IMG/VR virus record: IMGVR_UViG_3300008740_000016 | Location: 1-44,232 of that record | Reading direction: 5' to 3' (one strand) | DNA length: 44,232 nucleotides | DNA from: a virus | Shown: positions 31,465 through 41,078 of the stretch, piece after piece | Layout of the letters: every line of letters starts with the position of its first letter | Numbering within the stretch: position 1 is the stretch's first letter | Made by a program: the position numbers and the translations under genes | The notes under the pieces: generated by a model | What the model was told of the DNA's origin: nothing | The model's input: only the letters and a program-made list of their open reading frames with translations | The model's database searches: none

Positions 31465-32417
31465 AACATTTAGAAGATACACCCTGGTGGATATGTGATC
31501 CTGAGGATGAAAACTATTGTGCCTATGTTGACACAGATAGTAATTATTTTCATGCTGAACCTTTATTAAGACATCGTCATCCCAATTTTGATGAAATGGC
31601 TGAAAAAGAAAAAGATACTGCTTTAGAAGTTGTAGCTTTAGAATACCAGGATCTTATTACAGAGCATTATGATGTTTTAGCTAAAGATGTCTTTAATGTT
31701 TATAAATTCCCTTGGTTTGAAGATAGAAAAAAAGACCATTGGTTAGAAATGAAAACTGAATGTGTAATAAGATCCGCTTATTTTAGAGCCACTAGAAGAT
31801 ATGCTCAATGGATTACAAAACAAGAGGGAGTAGAAAAAGAAACATTAGATATAAAGGGATTAGAATATAAAAAAGCTAATTTTCCTCCTATATTAGGTAA
31901 ATTTTTTAAAGAGGTTTTAGTTGATGTTCTAAAAGGAGCATCCCAAGAAGAAATAAATGAAAGAATTAAAAAATATAGAACCCAATTATTAGATGGTTCT
32001 ATACCCTTAATTGAATTAGGCAACCCCACAGCAGTAAAAACATTAAGTAAATACACAGGAAGACAGGCTAGAGCAGGAGAAATGTTTTCAAAAATTATAA
32101 AGGGGGCTCCTGCACCTGTTAAAGCAGCAATCGTGTATAATGATTTAATTAGGTTTTGGAGGTTAGATAAAAAACACAGTTACATAGCCCAAGGAGATAA
32201 AATTAAATGGATTTACTTAAAACCAAACAGATATCGAATTGAAGCTCTTGCTTTTTTACCTTTTGATATTCCAGAAAAGATACTTACATTTATAGAGGAA
32301 TATGCTGATAGGCAAAAAATATTTGATAGTATATTACTTAACAAATTAGAAGGTTTTTATACTGACCTAGGATGGTCATTAAAATTAAACAGTTATAAAG
32401 AAAAGTTTTTCGTATGA
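31461..32417 (+). CDS. gp43B: DNA polymerase B (gp43-like), C-terminal fragment: motif C and thumb
   Basis: Encodes 318 residues, starting just before motif C, 'YCAYVDTDSNYF' (Asp24, Asp26 provide the second set of metal ligands). The rest matches the gp43 palm-thumb: 'FKEVLVDVLKGASQEEINER', 'KYTGRQARAGEMFSKI', 'IKWIYLKPNRYRIEALAF', and a clamp-binding-like end 'LGWSLKLNSYKEKFFV'. It must combine with the product of 29157-30890 to form an active palm. The overlap with the sliding clamp gene is 4 nt. Confidence 0.9.
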   Translation: MKHLEDTPWWICDPEDENYCAYVDTDSNYFHAEPLLRHRHPNFDEMAEKEKDTALEVVALEYQDLITEHYDVLAKDVFNVYKFPWFEDRKKDHWLEMKTECVIRSAYFRATRRYAQWITKQEGVEKETLDIKGLEYKKANFPPILGKFFKEVLVDVLKGASQEEINERIKKYRTQLLDGSIPLIELGNPTAVKTLSKYTGRQARAGEMFSKIIKGAPAPVKAAIVYNDLIRFWRLDKKHSYIAQGDKIKWIYLKPNRYRIEALAFLPFDIPEKILTFIEEYADRQKIFDSILLNKLEGFYTDLGWSLKLNSYKEKFFV

Positions 32418-33148
32418 TACAAAAATTATTATTACAATCATTAATATCCAAATATTATTTAGGGATAAATGAATCAGTTAAATGGGTTATTAAAGATAAC
32501 ACGTTATCAATTAAATTTATGTCCCCTAATGGAGATATAATAGGTGAAGTTACCTGTTCAGATTTTGAACTTGAAGACGTTGAATTAGCAATATTTAATA
32601 CCCACAAACTAAAGAATCTAACTTCAATTACTAATGGTGAATTACTTTTAGAATTAGTAAAACAAAAGGAACTAGTCACTAAGTTAAGAATTTCAGATGA
32701 AAGTTTTAATCTGGAATTTTCACTATCAGACCCACTATTGATCCCATCTCCTAAAAAGGTAAAGGATTATGAATATGAAGTTACTTTAACTTTAGATCCT
32801 GAAGATATAACTAATTTAGTCAGAGCAAGGTCTGCTCTATCTGATTCATCCTTATTAAGATTAGAAACTGGGGAGGATTTAGATAATAATCCTATATGCA
32901 ATTTTACATTTGGGGAAGGAGATACTTATAGTGATAAAATAGTTTATCAAAAAAGAGGTGAAATAAAAGAAGATTTACCAAGTATTCCCTTTGACTCAAA
33001 TACCTTTAAAAGCATATTAAATGCAAATAAAGATGCTGATATAGGATATTTAAGACTATTTTCGGGGGGTTTAATGAATTTAAGTTTTGAAAAAGAAACA
33101 GTTAATAGTAATTATTATATAGTTAGAAAAGAAGATATGCCTTTTTAA
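32414..33148 (+). CDS. gp45: Sliding clamp (gp45-like)
   Basis: Encodes 244 residues, close to the T4 gp45 length of 228. Two-fold clamp-like architecture is suggested by 'FELEDVELAIFNTHKLKNLT' (compare the gp45 segment around D-F-D-V-A-I-Y-D-L-N), a linker with Pro-rich 'DPLLIPSPKK', and a second half starting 'YEVTLTLDPEDITNLVRARS'. Position directly after the polymerase supports it. It ends in K-E-D-M-P-F, another acidic-hydrophobic tip. It would form a trimeric ring loaded by gp44/gp62 (36043, 37413). Confidence 0.76.
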   Translation: MIQKLLLQSLISKYYLGINESVKWVIKDNTLSIKFMSPNGDIIGEVTCSDFELEDVELAIFNTHKLKNLTSITNGELLLELVKQKELVTKLRISDESFNLEFSLSDPLLIPSPKKVKDYEYEVTLTLDPEDITNLVRARSALSDSSLLRLETGEDLDNNPICNFTFGEGDTYSDKIVYQKRGEIKEDLPSIPFDSNTFKSILNANKDADIGYLRLFSGGLMNLSFEKETVNSNYYIVRKEDMPF

Positions 33149-33156
33149 AATTAACG

Positions 33157-33164
33157 TATTTATA
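33157..33164 (+). promoter_or_regulatory. Candidate TATTTATA-class promoter for hsp20
   Basis: TATTTATA 73 nt before the hsp20 ATG, without a TTTG box upstream. It leaves an unusually long leader containing a hairpin. Confidence 0.38.
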
Positions 33165-33171
33165 TCTGCAA

Positions 33172-33212
33172 ACTTAGGTGCAAAAAGCAGCTCACCAAAA
33201 TGGGAGCTAAGT
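33172..33212 (+). promoter_or_regulatory. Hairpin in the hsp20 5' leader
   Basis: AGCTC (33189-33193) pairs with GAGCT (33204-33208), extended by CC/GG across a bulged A around an AAAAT loop. ACTTAG (33172-33177) and CTAAGT (33207-33212) form an alternative outer pairing sharing two bases with the inner arm. This gives two exclusive folds 26 nt or more before the hsp20 start. A regulatory or temperature-sensing role is speculative. Confidence 0.35.
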
Positions 33213-33237
33213 ATTTAACAACATAAATTTAAGAATT

Positions 33238-33681
33238 ATGACTTATTTAAAAGAAATAGAAAACGGCCTAGCGCCAAGAATCACATCACCATTTGACATA
33301 CTTGTCAGAAATTTTTTCGATACAGAAACACCTTTCCACCCTTTACACTCAGTTAAACTAAAACATCCAGTTGATGTTTATGAAGACAGTGATGGCCTTC
33401 ATTTAGAAGTTGCTTGTACAGGGTTGACAAAAGAAGATGTCTCAATCAATATTGAAGGAGACATTTTAAGAGTTAGTTATGAAAAAGAAAATGATGAACC
33501 AACAAACAGGGATTATCACTATTCAGGAATAGCTAAAAGATCATTTAACTTTGGGTATAAAGTAAACAATAGATTTAATTTATCTGAAGTTGATGCTAAA
33601 ATGGAAAATGGATTGTTAAACATTACAGTCCCTTATTCACCACACGTAGTTACAAAACCAAAAACAATAACAATAAAATAA
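33238..33681 (+). CDS. Hsp20-family small heat-shock protein
   Basis: Encodes 147 residues. The alpha-crystallin domain runs from 'HPVDVYEDSDGLHLEVACTG' through 'DVSINIEGDILRVSYEKEN', 'SGIAKRSFNFGYKV' and 'DAKMENGLLNITVPYS' (the A-x-x-x-N-G-L-L-x-I-x-V-P signature). A short N-terminal arm precedes it. It would hold unfolding proteins for refolding by the GroEL/GroES pair encoded next. It has a TATTTATA-type upstream site and a structured leader. Confidence 0.9.
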   Translation: MTYLKEIENGLAPRITSPFDILVRNFFDTETPFHPLHSVKLKHPVDVYEDSDGLHLEVACTGLTKEDVSINIEGDILRVSYEKENDEPTNRDYHYSGIAKRSFNFGYKVNNRFNLSEVDAKMENGLLNITVPYSPHVVTKPKTITIK

Positions 33682-33698
33682 AACTTTTGCACCTGAGT

Positions 33699-33729
33699 TT
33701 TGCTTATTGAAAAAGAGTTATTATATTAA
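33699..33729 (+). promoter_or_regulatory. Promoter of groES-groEL
   Basis: TTTG at 33699-33702, 19-nt spacer, TATATTAA at 33722-33729, 22 nt before the ATG at 33752. It is slightly off consensus in spacing and in the second box. Confidence 0.52.
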
Positions 33730-33751
33730 TCCAAACATAAAAAATTATTAA

Positions 33752-35741
<1,990 letters not shown>

Positions 35742-35742
35742 T

Positions 35743-36006
35743 ATGAAAACAAAGGTTGTAGAACAAAACGAAGTCATTGCTACTAGAGTTCCACCTGGAG
35801 ACAGGTGGGTTCTAGTAGAAGACTCTAAAAAGGTAATTCACAAAACCCTAACAGATGCTTTAGAAGCATATTTAAATACTACTGGATTTAAGGGTGAATA
35901 TAGATTAGCCCCCTTAGACAGTAAATTATACGCTATTAAAACTTCTGAAGAAGAAATAAAACCCGAACCAGTTAAAAGATATAACATCTATGGAGATGAA
36001 TATTAA
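35743..36006 (+). CDS. Unknown protein after groEL
   Basis: Encodes 87 residues, starting 1 nt after groEL. The protein is alpha-beta with 'GDRWVLVEDSKKVIHKTL' and a charged C-terminus 'KPEPVKRYNIYGDEY'. No motif or membrane segment is seen. Its closeness to groEL suggests co-expression, but the function is unknown. Confidence 0.62.
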   Translation: MKTKVVEQNEVIATRVPPGDRWVLVEDSKKVIHKTLTDALEAYLNTTGFKGEYRLAPLDSKLYAIKTSEEEIKPEPVKRYNIYGDEY

Positions 36007-36038
36007 TTTGGAATATCCAATAAAGGTTCGTATATTTA
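36007..36038 (+). promoter_or_regulatory. Promoter of the clamp-loader operon
   Basis: TTTG at 36007-36010, 20-nt spacer, TATATTTA at 36031-36038. The ATG at 36043 is only 4 nt further on, so transcription starting 5-8 nt after the second box would give a leaderless or nearly leaderless mRNA. Confidence 0.62.
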
Positions 36039-36042
36039 AGTT

Positions 36043-36990
36043 ATGAAAGATCACTCATTATTAGTTGAACGTTATCGTTCAAAAACATTAGAGGAATATG
36101 TGGGGAATGAACAAATTAAAACAAAACTTCAAACCTACATAGACCAAAATGATATACAAAATTTCATTTTTTATGGTCCCGCAGGTACAGGGAAAACAAC
36201 ATTAGCTAAATTATTAGTTAATAACCTAGATTGTTCTCACCTTTATATAAATGCGAGTGATGAAAGAGGTATAGAAACAATAAGGGATAAAGTATCTGGT
36301 TTTGCCTCAACAATGTCTTTTAGTTCTTTAAAAGTAGTAATATTAGATGAAGCTGATTTTCTCACAATCCAAGCACAAGCATCATTAAGAAATGTAATTG
36401 AAACATTTTCTAGAACTACACGTTTTATTATGACGTGTAATTTTATAGAGAGAATAATAGACCCATTACAATCAAGATGTCAGGTCCTTAAAATAGTACC
36501 ACCTAATAAATTAAAAATATTTGGTCATCTTAAAGATATTTTAAATAAAGAAAAAATAGTACATGAAAATGAGGAATTAGCTAGCATCATTAAAACCCAT
36601 TATCCGGATATACGAAAGATGTTAAATACTATTCAATTATCAATTAAGGATGGTATTAGGGGAAACAATAGAAGCCGTAAATTAGAATTAGACAAATCAG
36701 TTTTAGTTGCTAACAATTACATTATTGAAATACTTAAAGAACTAAAAAATAAAAACACCAATTTTAGAACATTAAGACAAATCATAGCAGATTCAGGAGT
36801 TAAAGACTTTGAGGGATTGTACAGGGAACTTTTTAATAAAGCTCATATTTATGCCCCAGGTAGAGAAGGCAGTGTAGCAATGATTTTAAATGAACATCAA
36901 TACCATTCAAATTTTAGAATAGATAAAGAAATTAATATAGCAAGCGCATTAGCAAAAATAATAGAAATAAAAAAACCACAAGTAATATGA
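36043..36990 (+). CDS. gp44: Clamp loader ATPase, large subunit (gp44-like)
   Basis: Encodes 315 residues. AAA+ motifs are in order: 'ERYRSKTLEEYVGNEQI' (the RFC-box-like start), Walker A 'FYGPAGTGKTT' (45-53), Walker B 'VVILDEADFL' (98-107), sensor 1 'FIMTCNF', and the arginine-finger S-R-C in 'DPLQSRCQVL'. The C-terminal collar domain follows. With gp62 it opens and loads the gp45 clamp. It starts right after a promoter and overlaps the next gene by 4 nt. Confidence 0.92.
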   Translation: MKDHSLLVERYRSKTLEEYVGNEQIKTKLQTYIDQNDIQNFIFYGPAGTGKTTLAKLLVNNLDCSHLYINASDERGIETIRDKVSGFASTMSFSSLKVVILDEADFLTIQAQASLRNVIETFSRTTRFIMTCNFIERIIDPLQSRCQVLKIVPPNKLKIFGHLKDILNKEKIVHENEELASIIKTHYPDIRKMLNTIQLSIKDGIRGNNRSRKLELDKSVLVANNYIIEILKELKNKNTNFRTLRQIIADSGVKDFEGLYRELFNKAHIYAPGREGSVAMILNEHQYHSNFRIDKEINIASALAKIIEIKKPQVI

Positions 36991-37232
36991 AAAACGGACA
37001 AACACCGCAAATGAACATTGACTTTAAAAACACCACTGCAATCGAAGGATTTGATGGAGGTCAATTATTTGGACAAGCTTTTGTAATAAGAAAAGTATCC
37101 AAATTTATAACAGGAGGAGATGAAGATGCTCTTTTACCAATTCCTGTTTTTTATGATATGGAAACTAAAAAAATTATATTAGAATCAATCCCCTCAGAAT
37201 TGAGAGAAGAATATAAAGAAATAGGGATTTAA
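36987..37232 (+). CDS. Unknown protein in the clamp-loader operon
   Basis: Encodes 81 residues with 'FDGGQLFGQAFVIRKVSKFI' and 'LLPIPVFYDMETKKIILESI', predicted beta-rich and soluble. It overlaps gp44 by 4 nt and the next gene by 1 nt, so it is part of the operon. The family is not recognised. Confidence 0.62.
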   Translation: MKNGQTPQMNIDFKNTTAIEGFDGGQLFGQAFVIRKVSKFITGGDEDALLPIPVFYDMETKKIILESIPSELREEYKEIGI

Positions 37233-37444
37233 TGCTAGGAAAAGGAATAAGAAAAATTAACATGAAAACCCAACTATTATTCAATGGTTGGTGGGCTCAT
37301 TACCACCCAGATTGTTGGTTTAAAGAATCAGAAGATAATTTATATTTAAATGAAGAGGGAGTATTGGTTGGTTTTAGACCTAGGGAAGAAGGAATAACAC
37401 TGAAAGAAGCTTATGAAAAATCCAAGAACGAAAAACATCTTTGA
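37232..37444 (+). CDS. Small Trp/His-rich protein, unknown
   Basis: Encodes 70 residues from ATG 37232, or 60 from ATG 37262, which gives the more natural start MKTQLLFNGWWAHYHPDCWF. The aromatic and His/Cys-rich beginning could bind metal; the rest is charged. It overlaps the gp62 gene by 32 nt and the preceding gene by 1 nt. Function unknown. Confidence 0.55.
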   Translation: MLGKGIRKINMKTQLLFNGWWAHYHPDCWFKESEDNLYLNEEGVLVGFRPREEGITLKEAYEKSKNEKHL

Positions 37445-37841
37445 TTGGTTAAATGAGATAACCCTCCATAAAACACCCGCTGAGGAATTTGCTGATAAAG
37501 ACTGGGAGAATTTTAACTCATATATGGTCCATAGATTCATAAGTATGAACGTATATTACGTTGAACTTGCTGATTATGCGCAAAGTTTAATGCCAAATAA
37601 TAAAAAACAAATATATAATTTTTATAAAGAGATGTTACCAAGAAGAAAAGCCTTTTTTAAATATATTAAGACAAAAAAGAAACAACCCAATAAGGAATTA
37701 GTAGAAAAAATGACTTCTTACTTTGGGATTGGATCCTCAGATGCTTCTACGTATATTAAATTAATGACCCAAGAAGACATGACTGATGTGTTAAAAGAAA
37801 TGGGAATTGAAGATAAAGAAATAAAAAAATTATTAAAATGA
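37413..37841 (+). CDS. gp62: Clamp loader small subunit (gp62-like)
   Basis: Encodes 142 residues, somewhat shorter than T4 gp62 (187 aa). The opening 'IFDWLNEITLHKTPAEEFAD' followed by 'WENFNSYMVHRFISMN' matches the gp62 pattern (W-L-x-x-I-x-x-x-K, then W-x-x-Y-x-x-x-R-x-x-S). The middle has 'YNFYKEMLPRRKAFFKYIK'. It pairs with gp44 in the same operon and overlaps the next gene by 4 nt. Confidence 0.78.
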   Translation: MKNPRTKNIFDWLNEITLHKTPAEEFADKDWENFNSYMVHRFISMNVYYVELADYAQSLMPNNKKQIYNFYKEMLPRRKAFFKYIKTKKKQPNKELVEKMTSYFGIGSSDASTYIKLMTQEDMTDVLKEMGIEDKEIKKLLK

Positions 37842-38107
37842 ATAAATGTCAATATTGCTCAAAAGAAACAGATTTACCTTGGATGTATTTAGCTATGACT
37901 CTTCCTATAGAAGAAATGGAAGAAAAAATAGATAAATTAGGTAGAGATGGTTGGTGGGAAAATATTGATTGGGATAAACCATCTAAAGAATTAGACAAAT
38001 TGTCATTTTATGACCAATTATTAAATACAGTAGGTAGAGGATACTCTTGTAAGCCCTGCCTTGAAAAAGGAGATAAATTACACGAAAAATATTATGGAAA
38101 AAAATAA
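37838..38107 (+). CDS. Zinc-ribbon protein, unknown
   Basis: Encodes 89 residues. Two C-x2-C knuckles, 'NKCQYCSK' at the N-terminus and 'YSCKPCLEKG' near the C-terminus, could hold one zinc ion across a helical, Trp/Lys-rich middle. It is typical of small phage zinc proteins of unknown function. It overlaps gp62 by 4 nt and the following gene by 14 nt. Confidence 0.62.
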   Translation: MNKCQYCSKETDLPWMYLAMTLPIEEMEEKIDKLGRDGWWENIDWDKPSKELDKLSFYDQLLNTVGRGYSCKPCLEKGDKLHEKYYGKK

Positions 38108-38438
38108 AGATTCAGTACAAATAGTAAAAGAACAATACCCTGAAATATATAATGGTTATACCACAATAGTAAAAGAACAATTAAAACTATTTTGTGATAA
38201 ACATTTAGATTATGGAATGACAAACATTTCAGCTGGTACTCAATTAGCTAATAAAGATGAAAAAGAATTCGCCTTAACTGGACTCTGGTATAGATTATCA
38301 GATAAAGTAAATAGGTGGAAAAATTTAATTATTAGTAAACAAAGTACTAGAAACGAACCATTGATTGATACCTACCAAGATATAGTTAATTATGGTATCA
38401 TAGCTCAATTAGTTGAGAAGGATCAGTGGAAAAGGTAA
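38094..38438 (+). CDS. DUF1599-like protein (nucleotide-modification-associated)
   Basis: Encodes 114 residues from ATG 38094; an in-frame TTG at 38061 would overlap more and is less likely. The pattern 'KLFCDKHLDYGMTNIS', 'LTGLWYRLSDKVNRWKNLI' and 'NEPLIDTYQDIVNYGIIAQL' fits the DUF1599 family (K-x2-D-Y-G, R-L-x-D-K-x-x-R, N-E-x-x-x-D-T-x-x-D), which is associated with nucleotide metabolism or modification. It may act on the modified nucleotides of this phage; that link is inference. Confidence 0.66.
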   Translation: MEKNKDSVQIVKEQYPEIYNGYTTIVKEQLKLFCDKHLDYGMTNISAGTQLANKDEKEFALTGLWYRLSDKVNRWKNLIISKQSTRNEPLIDTYQDIVNYGIIAQLVEKDQWKR

Positions 38439-38441
38439 ATT

Positions 38442-39389
38442 ATGGCTAAAAAAATTCCTGCGATAGTAAGGGAAATTAAGCAATATAAACCTCAAGAGGT
38501 TAATTATGCTTACCAAAAAAATATTTCTTATTCACAATATTCAATGTGGAAGAAATGCCCAAAACAATGGTCACTCCAATATAGAGATGGCCATAAGATT
38601 TACACTCAAAGTATTCATACTGTGTTTGGAAGTGCATTTCATGAGACTTTACAACATTATTTAGAAGTAATGTATGAAAAGAGTGGAGCGGCCGCAGATA
38701 GAGAAGATATAGATGCTTTATTAAAGGATAAATTAAGAGAGCATTATATGGAAGGTTATAAGAAAAATAATAATCAACATTTTTCAGAACCAGGTGAATT
38801 GCAAGAATTTTACAATGATGGAAGAGAGATTCTTAAGTTTATTAAAAAGAATAGAGGTAAGTATTTTAGTAAAAGAGGATGGCATTTAATAGGAATTGAA
38901 ACCCCTATATTAGTGGCTCCAAATCCAAGATTTAAAGATGTTTTATATATGGGTTATTTAGATGTTGTTTTTTATCATGAACCCTCAAATACCTTTAAAA
39001 TTATTGATATTAAAACATCAACTAAAGGATGGAATGCATACACTAAAACAGATGAAGAAAAACAGTTTCAACTTATTTTGTATAAAATGTTTTTTTCACA
39101 ACAATTTGGAATCCCTGAAAAAGATATTGATATTGAGTTTTTCATAGTAAGAAGAAAAGTATACACAGATGGGGATTATCCCCAAAAACCAGTTCAAGAA
39201 TTTAAACCTCCATCAGGTAAAATTAAGATGGGAAGAGCTTCAAGAGCTTTAAATAAATTTATTGAAGAGTGTTTTGAAGGTAATACTTATAGTGAAAAAG
39301 AAATGTTACCAAATCCTAGTAAATGGAATTGTACTTTTTGCCCTTATAAAGAAAAAAAGGAATTATGTTCATTTGGACATATTTCGTAA
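38442..39389 (+). CDS. PD-(D/E)XK nuclease, Cas4/RecB-like with Fe-S cysteines
   Basis: Encodes 315 residues. 'VFGSAFHETLQHYL' provides the motif His67, 'YMGYLDVVFYHE' Asp174, and 'FKIIDIKTSTKG' Asp189 and Lys191, the PD-(D/E)XK core. Cys39 ('KKCPKQW') together with Cys297, Cys300 and Cys309 ('CTFCPYKEKKELC') resembles the iron-sulfur staple of Cas4 and AddB nucleases. Likely a DNA exonuclease for recombination or DNA processing. A promoter for the next gene overlaps its 3' end. Confidence 0.84.
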   Translation: MAKKIPAIVREIKQYKPQEVNYAYQKNISYSQYSMWKKCPKQWSLQYRDGHKIYTQSIHTVFGSAFHETLQHYLEVMYEKSGAAADREDIDALLKDKLREHYMEGYKKNNNQHFSEPGELQEFYNDGREILKFIKKNRGKYFSKRGWHLIGIETPILVAPNPRFKDVLYMGYLDVVFYHEPSNTFKIIDIKTSTKGWNAYTKTDEEKQFQLILYKMFFSQQFGIPEKDIDIEFFIVRRKVYTDGDYPQKPVQEFKPPSGKIKMGRASRALNKFIEECFEGNTYSEKEMLPNPSKWNCTFCPYKEKKELCSFGHIS

Positions 39390-39403
39390 TACTAATATAT
39401 TTA
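39372..39403 (+). promoter_or_regulatory. Promoter of the RHH regulator gene
   Basis: TTTG at 39372-39375 (inside the nuclease gene), 20-nt spacer, TATATTTA at 39396-39403. TATTTATA at 39398-39405 overlaps it. The ATG at 39429 is 25 nt downstream. Confidence 0.58.
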
Positions 39404-39428
39404 TATAATATTAACAAAAACAAATAAA

Positions 39429-39608
39429 ATGGCAGATAAAAAATTAACAAGTGTTAAGATTGATAACGAGCTATGGGATAGTTTTAGAATTGAATGCATT
39501 AAAAGAAAATTTTCATTCCAAAAACTATCAGAAAGAGCAGTTGATCTTTACATGAAAGATGAAGAATTTAGAAGAACAATTACTAATCACGATTTAAAAT
39601 TAAAATAG
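39429..39608 (+). CDS. Small ribbon-helix-helix-like DNA-binding protein
   Basis: Encodes 59 residues. 'KLTSVKIDNELWDSFRIEC' (beta strand then helix A) and 'FSFQKLSERAVDLYMKDEEF' (turn and helix B) match the ribbon-helix-helix pattern of CopG/Arc-type repressors. It has its own promoter and heads the glycosyltransferase genes, so it may autoregulate or control phage or host transcription. It is 3 nt from the next start. Confidence 0.66.
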   Translation: MADKKLTSVKIDNELWDSFRIECIKRKFSFQKLSERAVDLYMKDEEFRRTITNHDLKLK

Positions 39609-39611
39609 TCT

Positions 39612-41075
39612 ATGAATAAAGATTTTAAGTATCTTCCACCTAATAAAAGGAAGAAAATACTCCTAATATGTGATGACATAAGAGTACACTCAGGGGTAGC
39701 TACAGTTGCAAAAGAAATGGTTCTACATACGGCCCAACATTTTAATTGGGTCCAATTGGCAGGAGCTATAAAACACCCAGATAAAGGGAAAAAATTTGAT
39801 TTATCACCTGACACTAATAAACAATCAGGGTTAGATGATGCAAGTGTACTTCTATATCCAGTAGATGGGTATGGGAATCCAGATTTGATTAGACAAATAA
39901 TCAAATTAGAAAAACCTGATGCTCTTTTTATAATAACCGATCCTAGGTATTTTACTTGGTTATTTCAAATAGAAAATGAAATAAGAAGAAAAATGCCAAT
40001 AATTTATCTTAATATTTGGGATGACTACCCAGCTCCTTTATACAATAAAGCTTATTATGAATCGTGTGATGCTTTGTTAGGTATCTCTAAACAAACTGTA
40101 AACATAAACAAAATTGTATTAGGGGATAAAGCAGAAAATAAAATAATCAAATACGTACCTCATGGATTAAATTCTAAGATGTATTTCCCAATAGATAGGA
40201 ATTCTGAGGAAATGAATGGATTAAGGAAAAATATTTTTGGGGATAGGGAAGTTGATTTTTTAATGTTTTTTAATTCTAGAAATATTAGAAGGAAACAAAT
40301 CTCTGATACTATGATGGCCTTTAGAATGTTTTTAGATTCTTTACCTAAAGAAAAAGCAGATAAATGTGCTTTCTTATTACATACTGAAGTAGTAAGTGAA
40401 CATGGAACTGATTTGGAAGCTGTTAGAGAATTATTATTTGGGGAAAAATACCCAAATGCTATTTATTTTTCAACTAATAAAATCAGTACAAAGGAATTAA
40501 ATTTACTTTATAACTTATCTGATGTTCAAATATTGTTAACCTCAAATGAAGGTTGGGGATTAACATTAACTGAAGCAATGCTAACAGGAACACCAATTAT
40601 AGCAAATGTAACAGGTGGAATGCAAGACCAAATGAGATTTGAATATGACTATGATGAAGGTCCCGGTGTTAAAAAGGGAGAATGGATTGATTTTGATGAA
40701 GATTTCCCTTCTAATCATTTAGGAACTTACAAAACACACGGAGATTGGGCATTCCCAGTTTTTCCAACTAGTCGTTCTTTACAAGGTTCACCTATAACTC
40801 CTTATATTTGGGATGATAGGTGTACAGCAGAAGATGCAGCATTTAGAATTAGAGAAGTATATGATTTATCACCCGAAGAAAGAGATAGAAGGGGTAAAAA
40901 AGGTAGAGAATGGGCCTTAAGTGATGAAGCGGGATTTACTGCTGTAAAAATGAGTAATAGAATAATTGAAGCTATAGATGAATTATTTGATACTTGGGAA
41001 CCAAGAGAAAAATATGAACTCATAGATACTAACATTGATACTAAAAAAACACAAAAACACGCATTAATATATTAA
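39612..41075 (+). CDS. Glycosyltransferase, GT-B fold (GT4-like)
   Basis: Encodes 487 residues. The N-terminal Rossmann half has 'KILLICDDIRVHSGVATVAK' (the Gly-rich acceptor loop). The C-terminal half has the nucleotide-sugar site 'SNEGWGLTLTEAMLTGTPII' with the E-x7-E pattern, then 'ANVTGGMQDQM'. A C-terminal helical tail is rich in charged residues. It transfers a sugar from an activated donor; the acceptor (modified DNA base, virion glycan or host envelope) cannot be told. It pairs with a second GT-B gene 3 nt downstream. Confidence 0.85.
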   Translation: MNKDFKYLPPNKRKKILLICDDIRVHSGVATVAKEMVLHTAQHFNWVQLAGAIKHPDKGKKFDLSPDTNKQSGLDDASVLLYPVDGYGNPDLIRQIIKLEKPDALFIITDPRYFTWLFQIENEIRRKMPIIYLNIWDDYPAPLYNKAYYESCDALLGISKQTVNINKIVLGDKAENKIIKYVPHGLNSKMYFPIDRNSEEMNGLRKNIFGDREVDFLMFFNSRNIRRKQISDTMMAFRMFLDSLPKEKADKCAFLLHTEVVSEHGTDLEAVRELLFGEKYPNAIYFSTNKISTKELNLLYNLSDVQILLTSNEGWGLTLTEAMLTGTPIIANVTGGMQDQMRFEYDYDEGPGVKKGEWIDFDEDFPSNHLGTYKTHGDWAFPVFPTSRSLQGSPITPYIWDDRCTAEDAAFRIREVYDLSPEERDRRGKKGREWALSDEAGFTAVKMSNRIIEAIDELFDTWEPREKYELIDTNIDTKKTQKHALIY

Positions 41076-41078
41076 AAC

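Noticed and set aside
30860-31470. Intein, homing endonuclease or group I intron as the cause of the split polymerase
   Set aside because: No intein splice motifs or endonuclease motifs are present. The inserted genes overlap their neighbours by 4-7 nt and begin and end as ordinary genes. RNA evidence would still be needed to exclude splicing.
38962-39147. 61-codon + strand frame inside the PD-(D/E)XK nuclease gene
   Set aside because: It covers the catalytic Asp/Lys region of the nuclease in another frame, so it is a shadow.
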